Shown piece after piece: positions 27,995 to 37,246 of a stretch of DNA of 64,000 nt. The DNA comes from Acinetobacter bouvetii DSM 14964 = CIP 107468 (GTDB lineage: Bacteria; Pseudomonadota; Gammaproteobacteria; Pseudomonadales; Moraxellaceae): NCBI RefSeq assembly GCF_000368865.1, contig NZ_KB849727.1:1011000-1074999 (forward strand). Reading direction: 5' to 3'. The notes under the pieces are model-generated. The model had not been told where the DNA came from. It ran no database searches and was given only the letters and a program-made list of their open reading frames with translations. Each line of letters opens with the position of its first letter. Positions within the stretch are counted from its first letter, which is position 1. A program made the translations under genes and the position numbers.

Positions 27995-28173
27995 AAGGAT
28001 TCATTCGCTATCGGCATGTTTTGACTTACTTTAGCATGGCTGGCTTTCGCGCCTTTGCCGCATGTCTGATAAGCATATTACAAAGCTGAAAATAGCTTTC
28101 CATGCTGCCATTTTAAGCGCAATTTAAGCTGACTTTGCTGCAATGAAGCATCCTTAAAATTCATACACGTTAC

Positions 28174-28902
28174 ATGACTGATCAACAGCGTTTTACTTTT
28201 ATTCAAGCCAGCCTGCTGCTCTGCTGCAGCGCCGTGCTTTGGGTGTTTTTTCCTGTGGGCGGCGCGCTGGACTTAAGCCTGATTGAACCCTGGATGAGTG
28301 AAGCCGGTGAATTCCCGCTGCGCTATGATTGGGCCTTGGCCGTATTGAATCACAGCTGGGTCAAAAATGTGCTGATTGCCGCCTATGTGGTGATTCTTCT
28401 GCAATGGCTGGCCTCCTTTAAATTTGCCCCCTTAAAGCCTCGACGATTTGAATTAGGCTATTTCTTTTGGGTGGCTATGCTGTGCACGGCTGTCGTTGGC
28501 ATTTTAAAGTCTCAGTCTGCGCATGCCTGCCCTTGGTCGATGACCGCTGCTTTGCCGCACGGATTTCTTTGGGTGCTTAAAAATGAAAACGGACACTGCT
28601 TTCCTGGCGGGCACGCTTCTACTGGCTTTGCTTTTATGACAGGATATTTTGTCTATCGACTCTCCAATCCCAAACGCGCCTATTTCTTTTTATTTTCTGG
28701 ATTTATTTTAGGCTTTGCCATGGGCTGGGCGCAAATGATGCGCGGCGCGCATTTCCTCAGCCACAATCTATGGACGGCATGGGTGGTATGGCTGGTCAAT
28801 GTCCTTATTTACGGCATTTTCTATAAGCGCATTGCGCTGCAGGCGCAGCCGGTCAGCCGTCTGAGCAGCGGCGGCGCTGAGCCGCATACGCCTCTGCCCT
28901 AA
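28174..28902 (+). CDS. PAP2-family lipid phosphatase next to pmrCAB
   Basis: This 242-residue membrane protein has several helices. It has a divergent first motif (LKSQSAHACPWS near 111-122), the GGH of motif two at 145-147 within CFPGGHAS, and a third motif RGAHFLSHN at 190-198 where a His takes the place of the usual Asp. These variations are like those of lipid A or phosphoethanolamine-associated PAP2 proteins. It converges on pmrB with 11 nt between the stops. Its position beside the phosphoethanolamine transferase locus suggests an envelope lipid phosphate substrate, which is inference. Confidence 0.75.
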   Translation: MTDQQRFTFIQASLLLCCSAVLWVFFPVGGALDLSLIEPWMSEAGEFPLRYDWALAVLNHSWVKNVLIAAYVVILLQWLASFKFAPLKPRRFELGYFFWVAMLCTAVVGILKSQSAHACPWSMTAALPHGFLWVLKNENGHCFPGGHASTGFAFMTGYFVYRLSNPKRAYFFLFSGFILGFAMGWAQMMRGAHFLSHNLWTAWVVWLVNVLIYGIFYKRIALQAQPVSRLSSGGAEPHTPLP

Positions 28903-28913
28903 CCCTTTAAATA

Positions 28914-30233
28914 TTAGGCTTTGGGCAGCTGCACATTGACTTGCAAACCGCCCAAACTGGCGCTGCTGCCAAAACTTAAACGGCCATTCAAGCGCTCTAC
29001 GGCTTTATCGACAATAGACAGCCCCAGCCCGCTGCCCACTTCCTGATGGTGATGCACGCGGTAAAACCGCTTTAAAATTTGCGCATGCAGGGCGGGATCA
29101 ATCCCCGGCCCGCTGTCCTCTATCTGCAGGATAGCCATGCCATCTTGCTGAAAGACAGAAACATTAATCACGCCATGCTCCGGTGTATATTTAATGGCGT
29201 TATCTATTAAATTATAGATCACTGAATGCACCGCCGTTTCTTGCAGATTGACCATGAGCGCTTCATTGCGCTCCATGCCCAGATCAATATCTTTCTGCAT
29301 AGCCAAATGCATCAGAGCTTCAACGCAATGCACCGCGGTTTCATTTAAATAAAATGGATGCTTGTTTTCCAGTTCAGGCAAAGACGCATCCTGTTTTGCC
29401 AAACTCAGCAGCTGCGCAACCAAATGCTGCATGCGGATTAAGCCTAAAGCTAAATTATTTAATGCTTTATGTTCTGGAAATTCCTGCAGCAGCACTTTAA
29501 CTTGCAATGTTAAAGCTGTGATTGGCGTACGCAGCTCATGCGCGGCATCGGCAATAAATTGGCGCTGTTCCTGCTGCGCCAATGAGATGCGCTCAAACAG
29601 AGCGTTCATTTCGTCAATGGTGGGCGCAATTTCAATAGGATAATGCTGCGATTGAATCGGGTTCAGTGCTTTGGAATCGCGCTGCGTCAACTCAGCTTTA
29701 AAGTCATCCAGCGGCTGTAAAATCCGGCTGATCATCCAGCCTAATCCCCAAAGCATAAACGGCATAAACAGTAAATAGGGAATAAACATGCTGCCCGCCA
29801 GCTCAATCGCCAGATTTTGACGCACAGACTGCTGCTGGCTGACCTGAACCTGATAGTCTTTTAAAGGCAGGACATATGTGCGCCATGTGCCATGGGATGT
29901 TTTATGAGTATAAAAGCCTGCTTTACGGATAGGCTGAATCAACAAGTTGAATTCATGATACTGATGCGACTGCTGCGAATAAGGCCATACATCCACAAAC
30001 AAATCTTCTTCATGATAATGCTTTTCAGGATCAAACTGACTCTGCATCAATTCTGGCGAATGCGCAGCAACCCGCTCTGCCAAATTTTTCATCTGCGCAT
30101 CTAAAATTTCTTTGGTCTCTTCCAGTGAAATTTTGTACGCAGACACCATCAGCAGGCAGCCTAGAACCACACTGAAAAATGAAGTGTACAGAATCAGCTT
30201 CCGCTTTAACGAATTGCCTGTCAGCAGCGCCAT
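28914..30233 (-). CDS. pmrB: two-component sensor histidine kinase PmrB
   Basis: This 439-residue inner-membrane kinase detects conditions such as acid or metal stress and phosphorylates PmrA. There is one N-terminal helix, a periplasmic part to about residue 150 and a second helix near 150-170. The phosphorylated His232 is in AADAAHELRTPITAL-type sequence. The ATPase motifs are NLIDNAIKYT, EDSGPGID and GSGLGLSIV. The sequence matches A. baumannii PmrB (SQQQSVRQNLAIELAGSMF). It is the third gene of pmrC-pmrA-pmrB. Confidence 0.93.
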   Translation of the reverse strand: MALLTGNSLKRKLILYTSFFSVVLGCLLMVSAYKISLEETKEILDAQMKNLAERVAAHSPELMQSQFDPEKHYHEEDLFVDVWPYSQQSHQYHEFNLLIQPIRKAGFYTHKTSHGTWRTYVLPLKDYQVQVSQQQSVRQNLAIELAGSMFIPYLLFMPFMLWGLGWMISRILQPLDDFKAELTQRDSKALNPIQSQHYPIEIAPTIDEMNALFERISLAQQEQRQFIADAAHELRTPITALTLQVKVLLQEFPEHKALNNLALGLIRMQHLVAQLLSLAKQDASLPELENKHPFYLNETAVHCVEALMHLAMQKDIDLGMERNEALMVNLQETAVHSVIYNLIDNAIKYTPEHGVINVSVFQQDGMAILQIEDSGPGIDPALHAQILKRFYRVHHHQEVGSGLGLSIVDKAVERLNGRLSFGSSASLGGLQVNVQLPKA

Positions 30234-30254
30234 ATTTTGAAAGATCCTAAAGGT

Positions 30255-30929
30255 TTAAAGCTGCCCCAGACGGTAACCCAAGCCACGAATTGTCCGGATG
30301 AAATCTTTACCCAGCTTATTGCGCAAATGATGCACATAGACTTCGATAGTATTGCTGCTGATTTCACTGTCGAAGTCATAAAGCTTATCTTCCAAATTGG
30401 TTTTGGAAAAGATTTTATTCGGATGCGTAACCAAGGGAATCAGGATTGCCCACTCCCGATTCGAGAGATCAATATATTCGCCTTTAAATTTGGCCAAATG
30501 CTGTTCAATATCCAAGATCAAATCGCCATAGCTTAAAATTGACTGGCTGTTTTGCAGCTGTACTTTTCCGCTGCGGCGCAGCAAGGCATGCAGGCGCGCC
30601 AGCAATTCATCAAATTCGTATGGCTTGATCAGATAATCGTCGGCCCCTTGATTCAGGCCATCCACCCGCTGCTGCAGCTGGTCGCGCGCCGAGATGATCA
30701 ATACAGGCAGTGCCGGATGGATTTGCCGGATCTGCTTCAGCACCTGCATGCCATCCATCATTGGCAAGCCTAAATCCAGCAGCACAGCATCAACCTGCTC
30801 CTGCTGGATCTTTTTAAGACCATCGATGCCGTTATTCACCCAAATCACCTCAAAACCCTGATATTGCAGCAGGGTTTGAGTCGATTCAGCAATCATAAAG
30901 TCATCTTCAATGATTAGTATCTTGCTCAT
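30255..30929 (-). CDS. pmrA: response regulator PmrA
   Basis: This 224-residue OmpR-family regulator has the phosphoacceptor Asp52 (LLDLGLPMMDG), Lys in YLIKPYEFDELL, and a winged-helix DNA-binding domain ending VYVHHLRNKLGKDFIRTIRGLGYRLG. It activates pmrC in response to PmrB. It lies 15 nt after pmrC and 21 nt before pmrB. A matching binding site lies upstream of pmrC. Confidence 0.96.
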   Translation of the reverse strand: MSKILIIEDDFMIAESTQTLLQYQGFEVIWVNNGIDGLKKIQQEQVDAVLLDLGLPMMDGMQVLKQIRQIHPALPVLIISARDQLQQRVDGLNQGADDYLIKPYEFDELLARLHALLRRSGKVQLQNSQSILSYGDLILDIEQHLAKFKGEYIDLSNREWAILIPLVTHPNKIFSKTNLEDKLYDFDSEISSNTIEVYVHHLRNKLGKDFIRTIRGLGYRLGQL

Positions 30930-30944
30930 CAGTTCAGTACTCTC

Positions 30945-32609
30945 TTAAGCAGCCGGTGCGCAGTGTTGCAGCATGTTATTTTTTTCATCAATGACGTTGC
31001 TTTGCACGTCCAGCAGGCTCAGCAAGCTCGAAAATAAATTGTCTTGGCTTAATTCTTTGCTTTTTTGCGCGCTGAGGCAAGCAATTTGCTGTGCATTTTT
31101 CGTTTTCCAGTCTACCGAAAACCACATCAGCATCGGCACATGCGTTTGCTGCTCAGGGGCAATGGCATACGGCGCGCCATGCAGATACATGCCATGTTCA
31201 CCGGTTGATTCTCCATGGTCTGACAAATACCAGAATCCTGTTTGGTATTTTTGGCTGCCCTGCAATGTGCCGATAATTTTGCTCAGCACATAGTCCGTAT
31301 ACACAATGGAGTTGTCATATGTATTGATTAAAGCCTCCTGCGTGCAGCCCTGAATGGCATTGGTGTCGCAAGTCGGCTTAAATGGCTGGTGCTCCGCGGT
31401 GGTGCGGGCATAATACGCCGGGCCATGGCTGCCCATCTGGTGCAGCACAATCAGGCGCGGCGTCAAGTCATTCGCCGGAATGGCATCAAGATACTGCTTT
31501 AAACCGTCTGCCAGAATTTCGTCTTGGCATTCCCCTTGGGTGCCGCTGCACCATTTTTTCTTTAATTCAGGGCTGAACTGCACTTGCTCAATGCGGTTGC
31601 ATGTCCCTTTACAGCCTGAGTTATTGTCCAGCCAAGCCACTTTATAGCCTGCACGCTTAGCAATATCCAAGAGCCCCTCACGGTGGCTGGCCAGCTGCTC
31701 ATCATAGTCTTTGCGCGGCATGCCAGAGAACATGCATGGTACAGAGACTGCAGTTGCAGTGCCGCAAGAGCTGACTTGGCTGAAGTTAATGATGTCTAAT
31801 TTAGAGAGCTGCGGATTGGTATTTTTCGCATAGCCATTTAAGGAAAAGCTTTCAGCCCGCGCTGTTTCACCGACAACCAGCACCATCAGCTTAGGCTTGC
31901 CGCCATGCGATGCAGGCACATTGCGGTGCGCATCTGTGCCGTAAGCAACCAAAGGCAGGTTTTCTTTTGGCGCCTGATGACGGTAATATGACACGCCCGA
32001 TGCAATGGCATTTTGCGGTGACAGCATGCCTTTCAAATCCCGGTGCTCACGAAAAATGGCTGCGTAATCAACATAAAAGACGAACAGCAGCCCGCCAATA
32101 ACTGCAAATGACGCAGCAATGCTGAGCGCTTTTTTCAGCAGCACCTTTGATATTTGCTCTTTTTGAATTTTGATTTGCGAAAAAACAGCGATCGGCAAAA
32201 TCACCATCAGCACAGTCCAAAACAGCAGATGGACCGAAGCTAAATCTTTTAGCTCATTGGGATCTGTTTGCACCGCATTTTGAATTTGATCAGGAGAAAT
32301 GACCACGCCTAGACTCGCCACAAAATATGCGCTGAAGCCGCCAATAAAAACCCAAATGAAAGCCAGAATCTTGGCATTCCAGCGCCATTGCAGCAGCTGA
32401 AGGAGCGCATTATACAGTGCAATAACCACCGCAACCGTAGCCGCGATAAAGAGCTGCGCCTTGATCCCTTGATAGGGCGTGAGCGCTTGAATTTTTTGAT
32501 AAAAAACCACATTGAGCGCCAAGCCAAGCCACAGCGCTACAAAAAAATTAAACCAGCCTAAAGAGATTGGCGGAATTTTGTTCTTCAAATTCGTTAACTG
32601 TGTCAGCAT
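30945..32609 (-). CDS. pmrC: phosphoethanolamine-lipid A transferase PmrC (EptA)
   Basis: This 554-residue membrane enzyme moves phosphoethanolamine from phosphatidylethanolamine to lipid A, lowering its negative charge and polymyxin binding. Four or five N-terminal helices are followed by a periplasmic sulfatase-like domain. GETARAESFSLNGYA and SSCGTATAVSVPCMFSGM carry the metal ligand Glu and the nucleophile Thr, and YLSDHGESTGEHGMYLHG holds the other metal ligands. Six or more Cys match the usual disulfides. It is the first gene of the operon. Confidence 0.95.
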   Translation of the reverse strand: MLTQLTNLKNKIPPISLGWFNFFVALWLGLALNVVFYQKIQALTPYQGIKAQLFIAATVAVVIALYNALLQLLQWRWNAKILAFIWVFIGGFSAYFVASLGVVISPDQIQNAVQTDPNELKDLASVHLLFWTVLMVILPIAVFSQIKIQKEQISKVLLKKALSIAASFAVIGGLLFVFYVDYAAIFREHRDLKGMLSPQNAIASGVSYYRHQAPKENLPLVAYGTDAHRNVPASHGGKPKLMVLVVGETARAESFSLNGYAKNTNPQLSKLDIINFSQVSSCGTATAVSVPCMFSGMPRKDYDEQLASHREGLLDIAKRAGYKVAWLDNNSGCKGTCNRIEQVQFSPELKKKWCSGTQGECQDEILADGLKQYLDAIPANDLTPRLIVLHQMGSHGPAYYARTTAEHQPFKPTCDTNAIQGCTQEALINTYDNSIVYTDYVLSKIIGTLQGSQKYQTGFWYLSDHGESTGEHGMYLHGAPYAIAPEQQTHVPMLMWFSVDWKTKNAQQIACLSAQKSKELSQDNLFSSLLSLLDVQSNVIDEKNNMLQHCAPAA

Positions 32610-32658
32610 CTAAATTCATCATGGGCTTTCATGGATGCTGTTAAGGTAAATGTTCAAA

Positions 32659-32675
32659 CTTAAAACTGGCTTAAT
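32659..32675 (-). promoter_or_regulatory. predicted PmrA box upstream of pmrC
   Basis: On the minus strand, ATTAAG-CCAGT-TTTAAG gives two hexamers spaced by exactly 5 bp, matching the YTTAAG-N5-YTTAAG consensus with one mismatch. It ends about 50 bp before the pmrC start, a good place for an activator replacing a -35 box. Confidence 0.7.
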
Positions 32676-32709
32676 TGTTTTTCAGGCCAGCCTTTGACGC
32701 GCGCATGCA

Positions 32710-32777
32710 CCGATGGAATGCTTTTCTTTCACTCTTTCCAATTGAACGCCGATATCAGGCCTGCATGCTTCCATCGG
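32710..32777. repeat. wide inverted repeat after the TSUP gene
   Basis: CCGATGGAA (32710-32718) and TTCCATCGG (32769-32777) are exact complements around a 50-nt loop, between the TSUP stop and the pmrC promoter. It may be a weak terminator or chance. Confidence 0.35.
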
Positions 32778-32782
32778 CAGAT

Positions 32783-33553
32783 TTAGCCTGCAAAAATTTC
32801 CAGCCCCATTCGGCCAATTAAGAACAGCAGCAGAATAAAGAAAAATATTCGGATAAAACCGCTGCCGTAACGCAGCGCCAAAAAGGTACCGCAGATAGAA
32901 CCGGCAATATTGCATAGCGCCACCATGCCGCCGATCATCCAAAGTACATGCCCAGAAGGAATAAAGAACAAGAGAGATGCGCTGAATGTGCCTAAATTGA
33001 CCAGTTTGGCCGATGCAGAAGCATTCAAAAAATCAAATCCGAATACTTTTACAAACAAGAAAAGCAGAAAACTGCCGCTGCCGGGGCCAAATACACCGTC
33101 ATAAAAACCAATCAGCGCGCCAAAGCCAATGCCCAGCATAATTTGTTTTTTCCCGCACTGAATTTGCGTGTGCAGCTTGCCCAGATCCTTTTTTATAAAG
33201 GTGTAAACAGCCATCACAATCAGCAGAAAAAACACTGCATATTGCATCAAAGCCTTTGGAATATAAGCCACAGACATTGCGCCAAAAAATGCAAAGACAA
33301 AGGCCGCCAGCATAGTCTGCAGCAGCAGCGCCCAAACAATTTTTATCCTCTGCATATAGCTGAAGAATGATGAAAAGGTTCCGGCTAAAACCGCCAGTTT
33401 ATTGGTGCCGAACACTGTCGCAAGGCTGTATTGAGGCAAGGCATGCATCAATGCCGGCAATTGAACCAGCCCTCCGCCGCCCACGGCGGCATCAATCAAT
33501 CCGCCGCAAAATGCAAAAAAGCCTAACGCGATAAAGACCGGTTCAATATCCAT
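32783..33553 (-). CDS. TSUP (TauE/SafE) family membrane transporter
   Basis: This 256-residue protein has about eight helices. It has the twin glycine-rich motifs of the family: GGLIDAAVGGGGLVQLPAL near the start, and GFYDGVFGPGSGSFLLFLFV in the middle. The family moves anions such as sulfite, sulfonates or sulfoacetate. The exact substrate is unknown. It follows the MFS gene after 37 nt on the same strand. Confidence 0.85.
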   Translation of the reverse strand: MDIEPVFIALGFFAFCGGLIDAAVGGGGLVQLPALMHALPQYSLATVFGTNKLAVLAGTFSSFFSYMQRIKIVWALLLQTMLAAFVFAFFGAMSVAYIPKALMQYAVFFLLIVMAVYTFIKKDLGKLHTQIQCGKKQIMLGIGFGALIGFYDGVFGPGSGSFLLFLFVKVFGFDFLNASASAKLVNLGTFSASLLFFIPSGHVLWMIGGMVALCNIAGSICGTFLALRYGSGFIRIFFFILLLFLIGRMGLEIFAG

Positions 33554-33590
33554 ATTGAAATATGCGCAAAATATACTCAGCTATCTTTGG

Positions 33591-34895
33591 CTATTCTGCC
33601 GGCTCTGTCAATTCACGCGTTTTAAAAATACAGCGTCCCCAGCGATAAATCGGAATTAAGCACACCGCAGCAATCAGCGTAATAATAATCAAATAATTGC
33701 TATACCCCAAAGCATCCGCCGCAATACCGCTTAAGCTGTACAGCACGCCGCTGACGGTCGCCAGCAGCGACACATGAAAGGTAAAATCTGTAGCGGCCAA
33801 ATGCCTGCGGCTGTATTGCATGACCACCGTCAGCATCACCACCAAAAGCATGGCAGACACCGTATCTTCCAATGCATTAATGGCATAAATGACCCGCGGC
33901 GGCACCGATTGCTGGGTATCATATTGCCAGGCCAGCCATGCATAAGCCGCTAAACTGCATACTTTAAGCATGGAAAAAATCAGCAGCGCCTGAAAACGCG
34001 AGCAATACTTTAAAGCAATGCCTGCCAAACCGGCGCCTGCAAGCGCAGCAGCGGCCCCCAGCATGCTGACATAAACGCCTATTTGGCTGAAACTCAGCCC
34101 CATATCCACCATCAGCGGCTTTAAAATAGGCCCCGCCAAACCGTCAGCCACCTTGAAAGTGATCAGTACCCACAGCCATCGCCTCAGCTCAGCGCTTTCA
34201 ACGAAATAGCCCAGATAATGCCGGATCTCCGCCCACTTTTGTTGCAGCGGCGCCGGCTGTTGAGCATTCATTAAAGCGGACACATCATGCGCAATTGCAC
34301 TCGTGCGCGGCGCTTCCTCATATATCAAAACAGGCCAAGTATTGATCAGCACCAAGCCAGCCAAAATTAAAAATGTAGGCTGCCACTGCAGCCAGTCCAA
34401 GGCCCATAAAATCGCCCCGCCGCCAACAATGAAGCCAAGGCGGGATCCCACCACCTGAAACGTATTGCCCCAATGCTGCTGTTCGCCTTTCAAGATATTG
34501 ACAGCCAGGCCGTCTGTCGCAACATCCTGTGTTGCTCCAATCAAATTCATGCTCAGCAAAACTGCAAAAAAAACCAGCAGATACAGCGGCTGATTTAAGG
34601 CCTGAATGGGTAAAAAAGACAGTCCGATGAGCACAAATACTGTCAACAGCTGCGCTGGAATAATCCATGACCGGTAATGGCCCTGCTTCGCGCTGCCGAT
34701 GCGGTCGACCCAAGGCGCCCAGAAAATCTTGATTGACCACGGCAGCATCAGCAGGCCAAAACCGCCAATATGCGCCAAAGACACCCCCTGCGCTCTTAAA
34801 ACCACTGGCAGCGCATGCGTCATAAAGCCGACAGGCAAACCCTGCGCCCAATACAGTGAAAACAGCAGCAGATAGACATTGCGCATTTGAAGCAT
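33591..34895 (-). CDS. MFS transporter, AmpG-like
   Basis: This 434-residue, 12-helix transporter has a start region LLFSLYWAQGLPVGFMTHALPVVLR and motif ATQDVATDGLAVNIL, both typical of AmpG-like and acetyl-CoA-transporter-like MFS proteins. AmpG imports anhydro-muropeptides for cell-wall recycling, but sequence alone does not settle the substrate. The start at 34895 has AAGGA six bases upstream, while the longer frame lacks a good site. Confidence 0.75.
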   Translation of the reverse strand: MLQMRNVYLLLFSLYWAQGLPVGFMTHALPVVLRAQGVSLAHIGGFGLLMLPWSIKIFWAPWVDRIGSAKQGHYRSWIIPAQLLTVFVLIGLSFLPIQALNQPLYLLVFFAVLLSMNLIGATQDVATDGLAVNILKGEQQHWGNTFQVVGSRLGFIVGGGAILWALDWLQWQPTFLILAGLVLINTWPVLIYEEAPRTSAIAHDVSALMNAQQPAPLQQKWAEIRHYLGYFVESAELRRWLWVLITFKVADGLAGPILKPLMVDMGLSFSQIGVYVSMLGAAAALAGAGLAGIALKYCSRFQALLIFSMLKVCSLAAYAWLAWQYDTQQSVPPRVIYAINALEDTVSAMLLVVMLTVVMQYSRRHLAATDFTFHVSLLATVSGVLYSLSGIAADALGYSNYLIIITLIAAVCLIPIYRWGRCIFKTRELTEPAE

Positions 34896-35041
34896 GAAAT
34901 TTCCTTGCGGTTTTGGAAAGCATCGGCAGAGACTGCTTCGGCACGTGACACCGCTGATCAGGGCCATTGGTCAGACTGCACAATCTTGCCAATGCAGTCC
35001 CAAGATCAACAGCCTATGATAATGTAAATAAATGGATATCA

Positions 35042-35680
35042 ATGATAAAAACAATGACCCAGTATTTTCCAGCATTGCCAGACCAAGTGCCTGCACGCGG
35101 TTCTGCATTAACCAAACGGATCTTTAGGCAAATTTTTTTGGCTCAAGGCTGGAGCTTTGAAGGCGAATTTCCCAATTTGCCTAAAGCGGTCGCCATTATT
35201 TCACCGCATACCTCCAATATAGATGCATGGCATGGCTTTACCGCCCTGCTCGGACTCGGCATTCAAATCACGATCTTTGGCAAGCACACCTTGTTTAATA
35301 CGCCTTTAAAGCCGCTGCTGGAATGGATTGGCGTAATTCCGGTCAACCGTGCCAGTCAGCAGGGCCTGACCAAACAGATTGCCGAAATTATTCACGCAAA
35401 AGACCGGATTTGGGTAGGCATGGCGCCTGAAGGCACCCGTAAAAAAGCCGATAAAATCAAAAGCGGCTTTTATTATATTGCCTATGAGGCCCGCATTCCG
35501 ATTGTGATGTTCTCCTTTGATTATGAAAATAAAACAATTCATTGCTTAGGCGTTTTTGAGCCGACAGGCCATTTTGAACAGGATTTAGAGCAGATTCTGC
35601 AGCGCTACGAAGGCAAGTTTTCCCCTAAAAATCCAGATTGGCTGGCCAAGCCGTTACAAAAGCAATGGAAAAAACACTAG
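35042..35680 (+). CDS. 1-acylglycerol-3-phosphate acyltransferase-like protein (PlsC family)
   Basis: This protein of about 212 residues has the acyltransferase motif HTSNIDAW (H-x4-D) and the second motif EGTRKK. It should transfer an acyl chain to a glycerol-phosphate-type lipid at the inner face of the membrane. There is no clear membrane helix. The start is uncertain; ATGs at 35042 and 35054 are both possible. It belongs to the short, divergent PlsC-like group in which the substrate is often not lysophosphatidate. It lies 65 nt before a patatin-type lipoprotein. Confidence 0.7.
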   Translation: MIKTMTQYFPALPDQVPARGSALTKRIFRQIFLAQGWSFEGEFPNLPKAVAIISPHTSNIDAWHGFTALLGLGIQITIFGKHTLFNTPLKPLLEWIGVIPVNRASQQGLTKQIAEIIHAKDRIWVGMAPEGTRKKADKIKSGFYYIAYEARIPIVMFSFDYENKTIHCLGVFEPTGHFEQDLEQILQRYEGKFSPKNPDWLAKPLQKQWKKH

Positions 35681-35745
35681 CTATATCTGCATTTTTTTGC
35701 TGAGATGTGCGCCTATTTGAACAGAACTTAATCAGTTTTAATTTT

Positions 35746-36669
35746 ATGAGATTATTGCATTACTCTTTGATTGGGCTGCTGGGCCTTAGCCTTGCAGGCT
35801 GTGACAAAGTTGTGAACACCCCCGTCAAAACCACGCCGATTAAAGCCCGTGAACCCGTGATCGCCATTGCGCTGGGCGGCGGCGGCGCCAAAGGCTTTGC
35901 CCATATCGGCGTTTTAAAAGTTTTAGAATCGCACGGCATTAAGCCGAAAATCGTCACTGGCACCAGCGCCGGCAGTTTCGTCGGCAGCCTGTACGCCAGC
36001 GGCAAAACACCGTATCAGATGCAGCAAATTGCTCTTGGCTTCAAAGAATCCGATATCCGTGACCTGACCTTAAACCGCCAAGGGGTAATTTTGGGTCAAA
36101 AGCTGCAAGACTATGTCAATAAAAACGTCGGCCATAAGCCAATCGAAAAATTTCCAATCCGTTTTGCCGCTGTAGCCACCCGCTTAGACAACGGTCGTAA
36201 GGCAGATTTTATGAAAGGCAATGCAGGACAAGCCGTGCGCGCCTCCTGCAGCATTCCCAACGTCTTTGTCCCTGCCACGATAGGCGGTTTAAAATATGTT
36301 GATGGCGGCTTGGTCAGCCCTATTCCTGTCAAAACGGCAAAAGATATGGGCGCTGACATCGTGATTGCCGTCGATATTTCTGCCCGTCCAGACGGAAGCA
36401 AGGCGCTGAATATGCTTGGCGTGCTGGATCAAACCCTGAATATTATGGGCCAGCAAAGCATTAATGAAGAATTGGACCGCGCGAATATTGTGATTCAGCC
36501 CAAAGTCGGCCACATTGGCACACTGGATTTAAAAGCCAGCAATGAAACCATTTTAGAAGGCGAAAAAGCCGCTCAGCTGAAAATCCGATCCATCCAAAAA
36601 GCCATTGCAGATTTTAAGGCGTCTCCAGCAGCGCTCAAGCCTGCGCCGGCTTCTAAATTTAAAATTTAG
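35746..36669 (+). CDS. patatin-like phospholipase lipoprotein
   Basis: This 307-residue lipoprotein of the RssA/patatin family has lipobox LAGC with Cys19. The oxyanion glycines are GGGGAKG at 44-50, the nucleophile Ser74 is in GTSAG (72-76), and the catalytic Asp186 is in VDGG. It probably hydrolyses lysophospholipids at the envelope. The ATG at 35746 is preferred over an upstream one because it begins the signal peptide. The neighbouring acyltransferase-like gene would remodel the same kind of lipids. Confidence 0.85.
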   Translation: MRLLHYSLIGLLGLSLAGCDKVVNTPVKTTPIKAREPVIAIALGGGGAKGFAHIGVLKVLESHGIKPKIVTGTSAGSFVGSLYASGKTPYQMQQIALGFKESDIRDLTLNRQGVILGQKLQDYVNKNVGHKPIEKFPIRFAAVATRLDNGRKADFMKGNAGQAVRASCSIPNVFVPATIGGLKYVDGGLVSPIPVKTAKDMGADIVIAVDISARPDGSKALNMLGVLDQTLNIMGQQSINEELDRANIVIQPKVGHIGTLDLKASNETILEGEKAAQLKIRSIQKAIADFKASPAALKPAPASKFKI

Positions 36670-36762
36670 TATTCTTTTAAATATTCAAAAACTTATTCAT
36701 CTGCTACATTGATATAGATGCTTGGTCATCTATATCAATTACGGCAATACACGGGCAGATGT

Positions 36763-37242
36763 ATGGAATTTGTTTTAGAACCTTGGCACTGGTTTGTTTT
36801 AGGCGTTTTGCTGATTCTGTCAGAACTGCTGCTGCCTGCATTTGCGGCGCTGTGGTTTGGCATTGGCGCCATCATGGTTGGCGTTTTATATTTTCTTTTT
36901 CCAATGATGGGCACCACCACCCAGTTTGTGACCTGGATCATTCTGTCTGTGCTATGCACCATCGCATGGTTTAAATTCATTAAACCCTTATCGACAGACA
37001 GAACCAAAGCCGGTTTGTCCCGCGAAGCCACGATTGGCCAAGTCGGCATGGTGATTCAAACCAATTTAGAGCATGAGCAAATCAAGGTGCGCTTTCCAAT
37101 GCCGGTCTTGGGTTCAGATGAATGGAACTGCCGCAGCTTATCCGCAGTTCAAGTGGGTGACCGGGTCCGAGTCGTCGACATTTTAGGCAATGACCTCGTT
37201 GTGCAATTGCACAATCAAACTGACAACGAAAAAAGTGAGTAA
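36763..37242 (+). CDS. NfeD-family membrane protein
   Basis: This 159-residue short NfeD-type protein has three or four hydrophobic segments (WHWFVLGVLLILSELLLPA, FGIGAIMVGVLYFLFP, TTTQFVTWIILSVLC), then a C-terminal OB-fold domain (GQVGMVIQTN through VQVGDRVRVVDILGNDLVV). It lies 4 nt upstream of an SPFH protein, the standard NfeD-stomatin pair that localises to membrane microdomains. The ATG at 36763 begins the first helix. Confidence 0.85.
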   Translation: MEFVLEPWHWFVLGVLLILSELLLPAFAALWFGIGAIMVGVLYFLFPMMGTTTQFVTWIILSVLCTIAWFKFIKPLSTDRTKAGLSREATIGQVGMVIQTNLEHEQIKVRFPMPVLGSDEWNCRSLSAVQVGDRVRVVDILGNDLVVQLHNQTDNEKSE

Positions 37243-37246
37243 ATAA

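Noticed and set aside
34318..34992. 224-codon minus-strand frame
   Set aside because: It overlaps the AmpG-like MFS gene in another frame and has no membrane pattern or family match, so it is a shadow.
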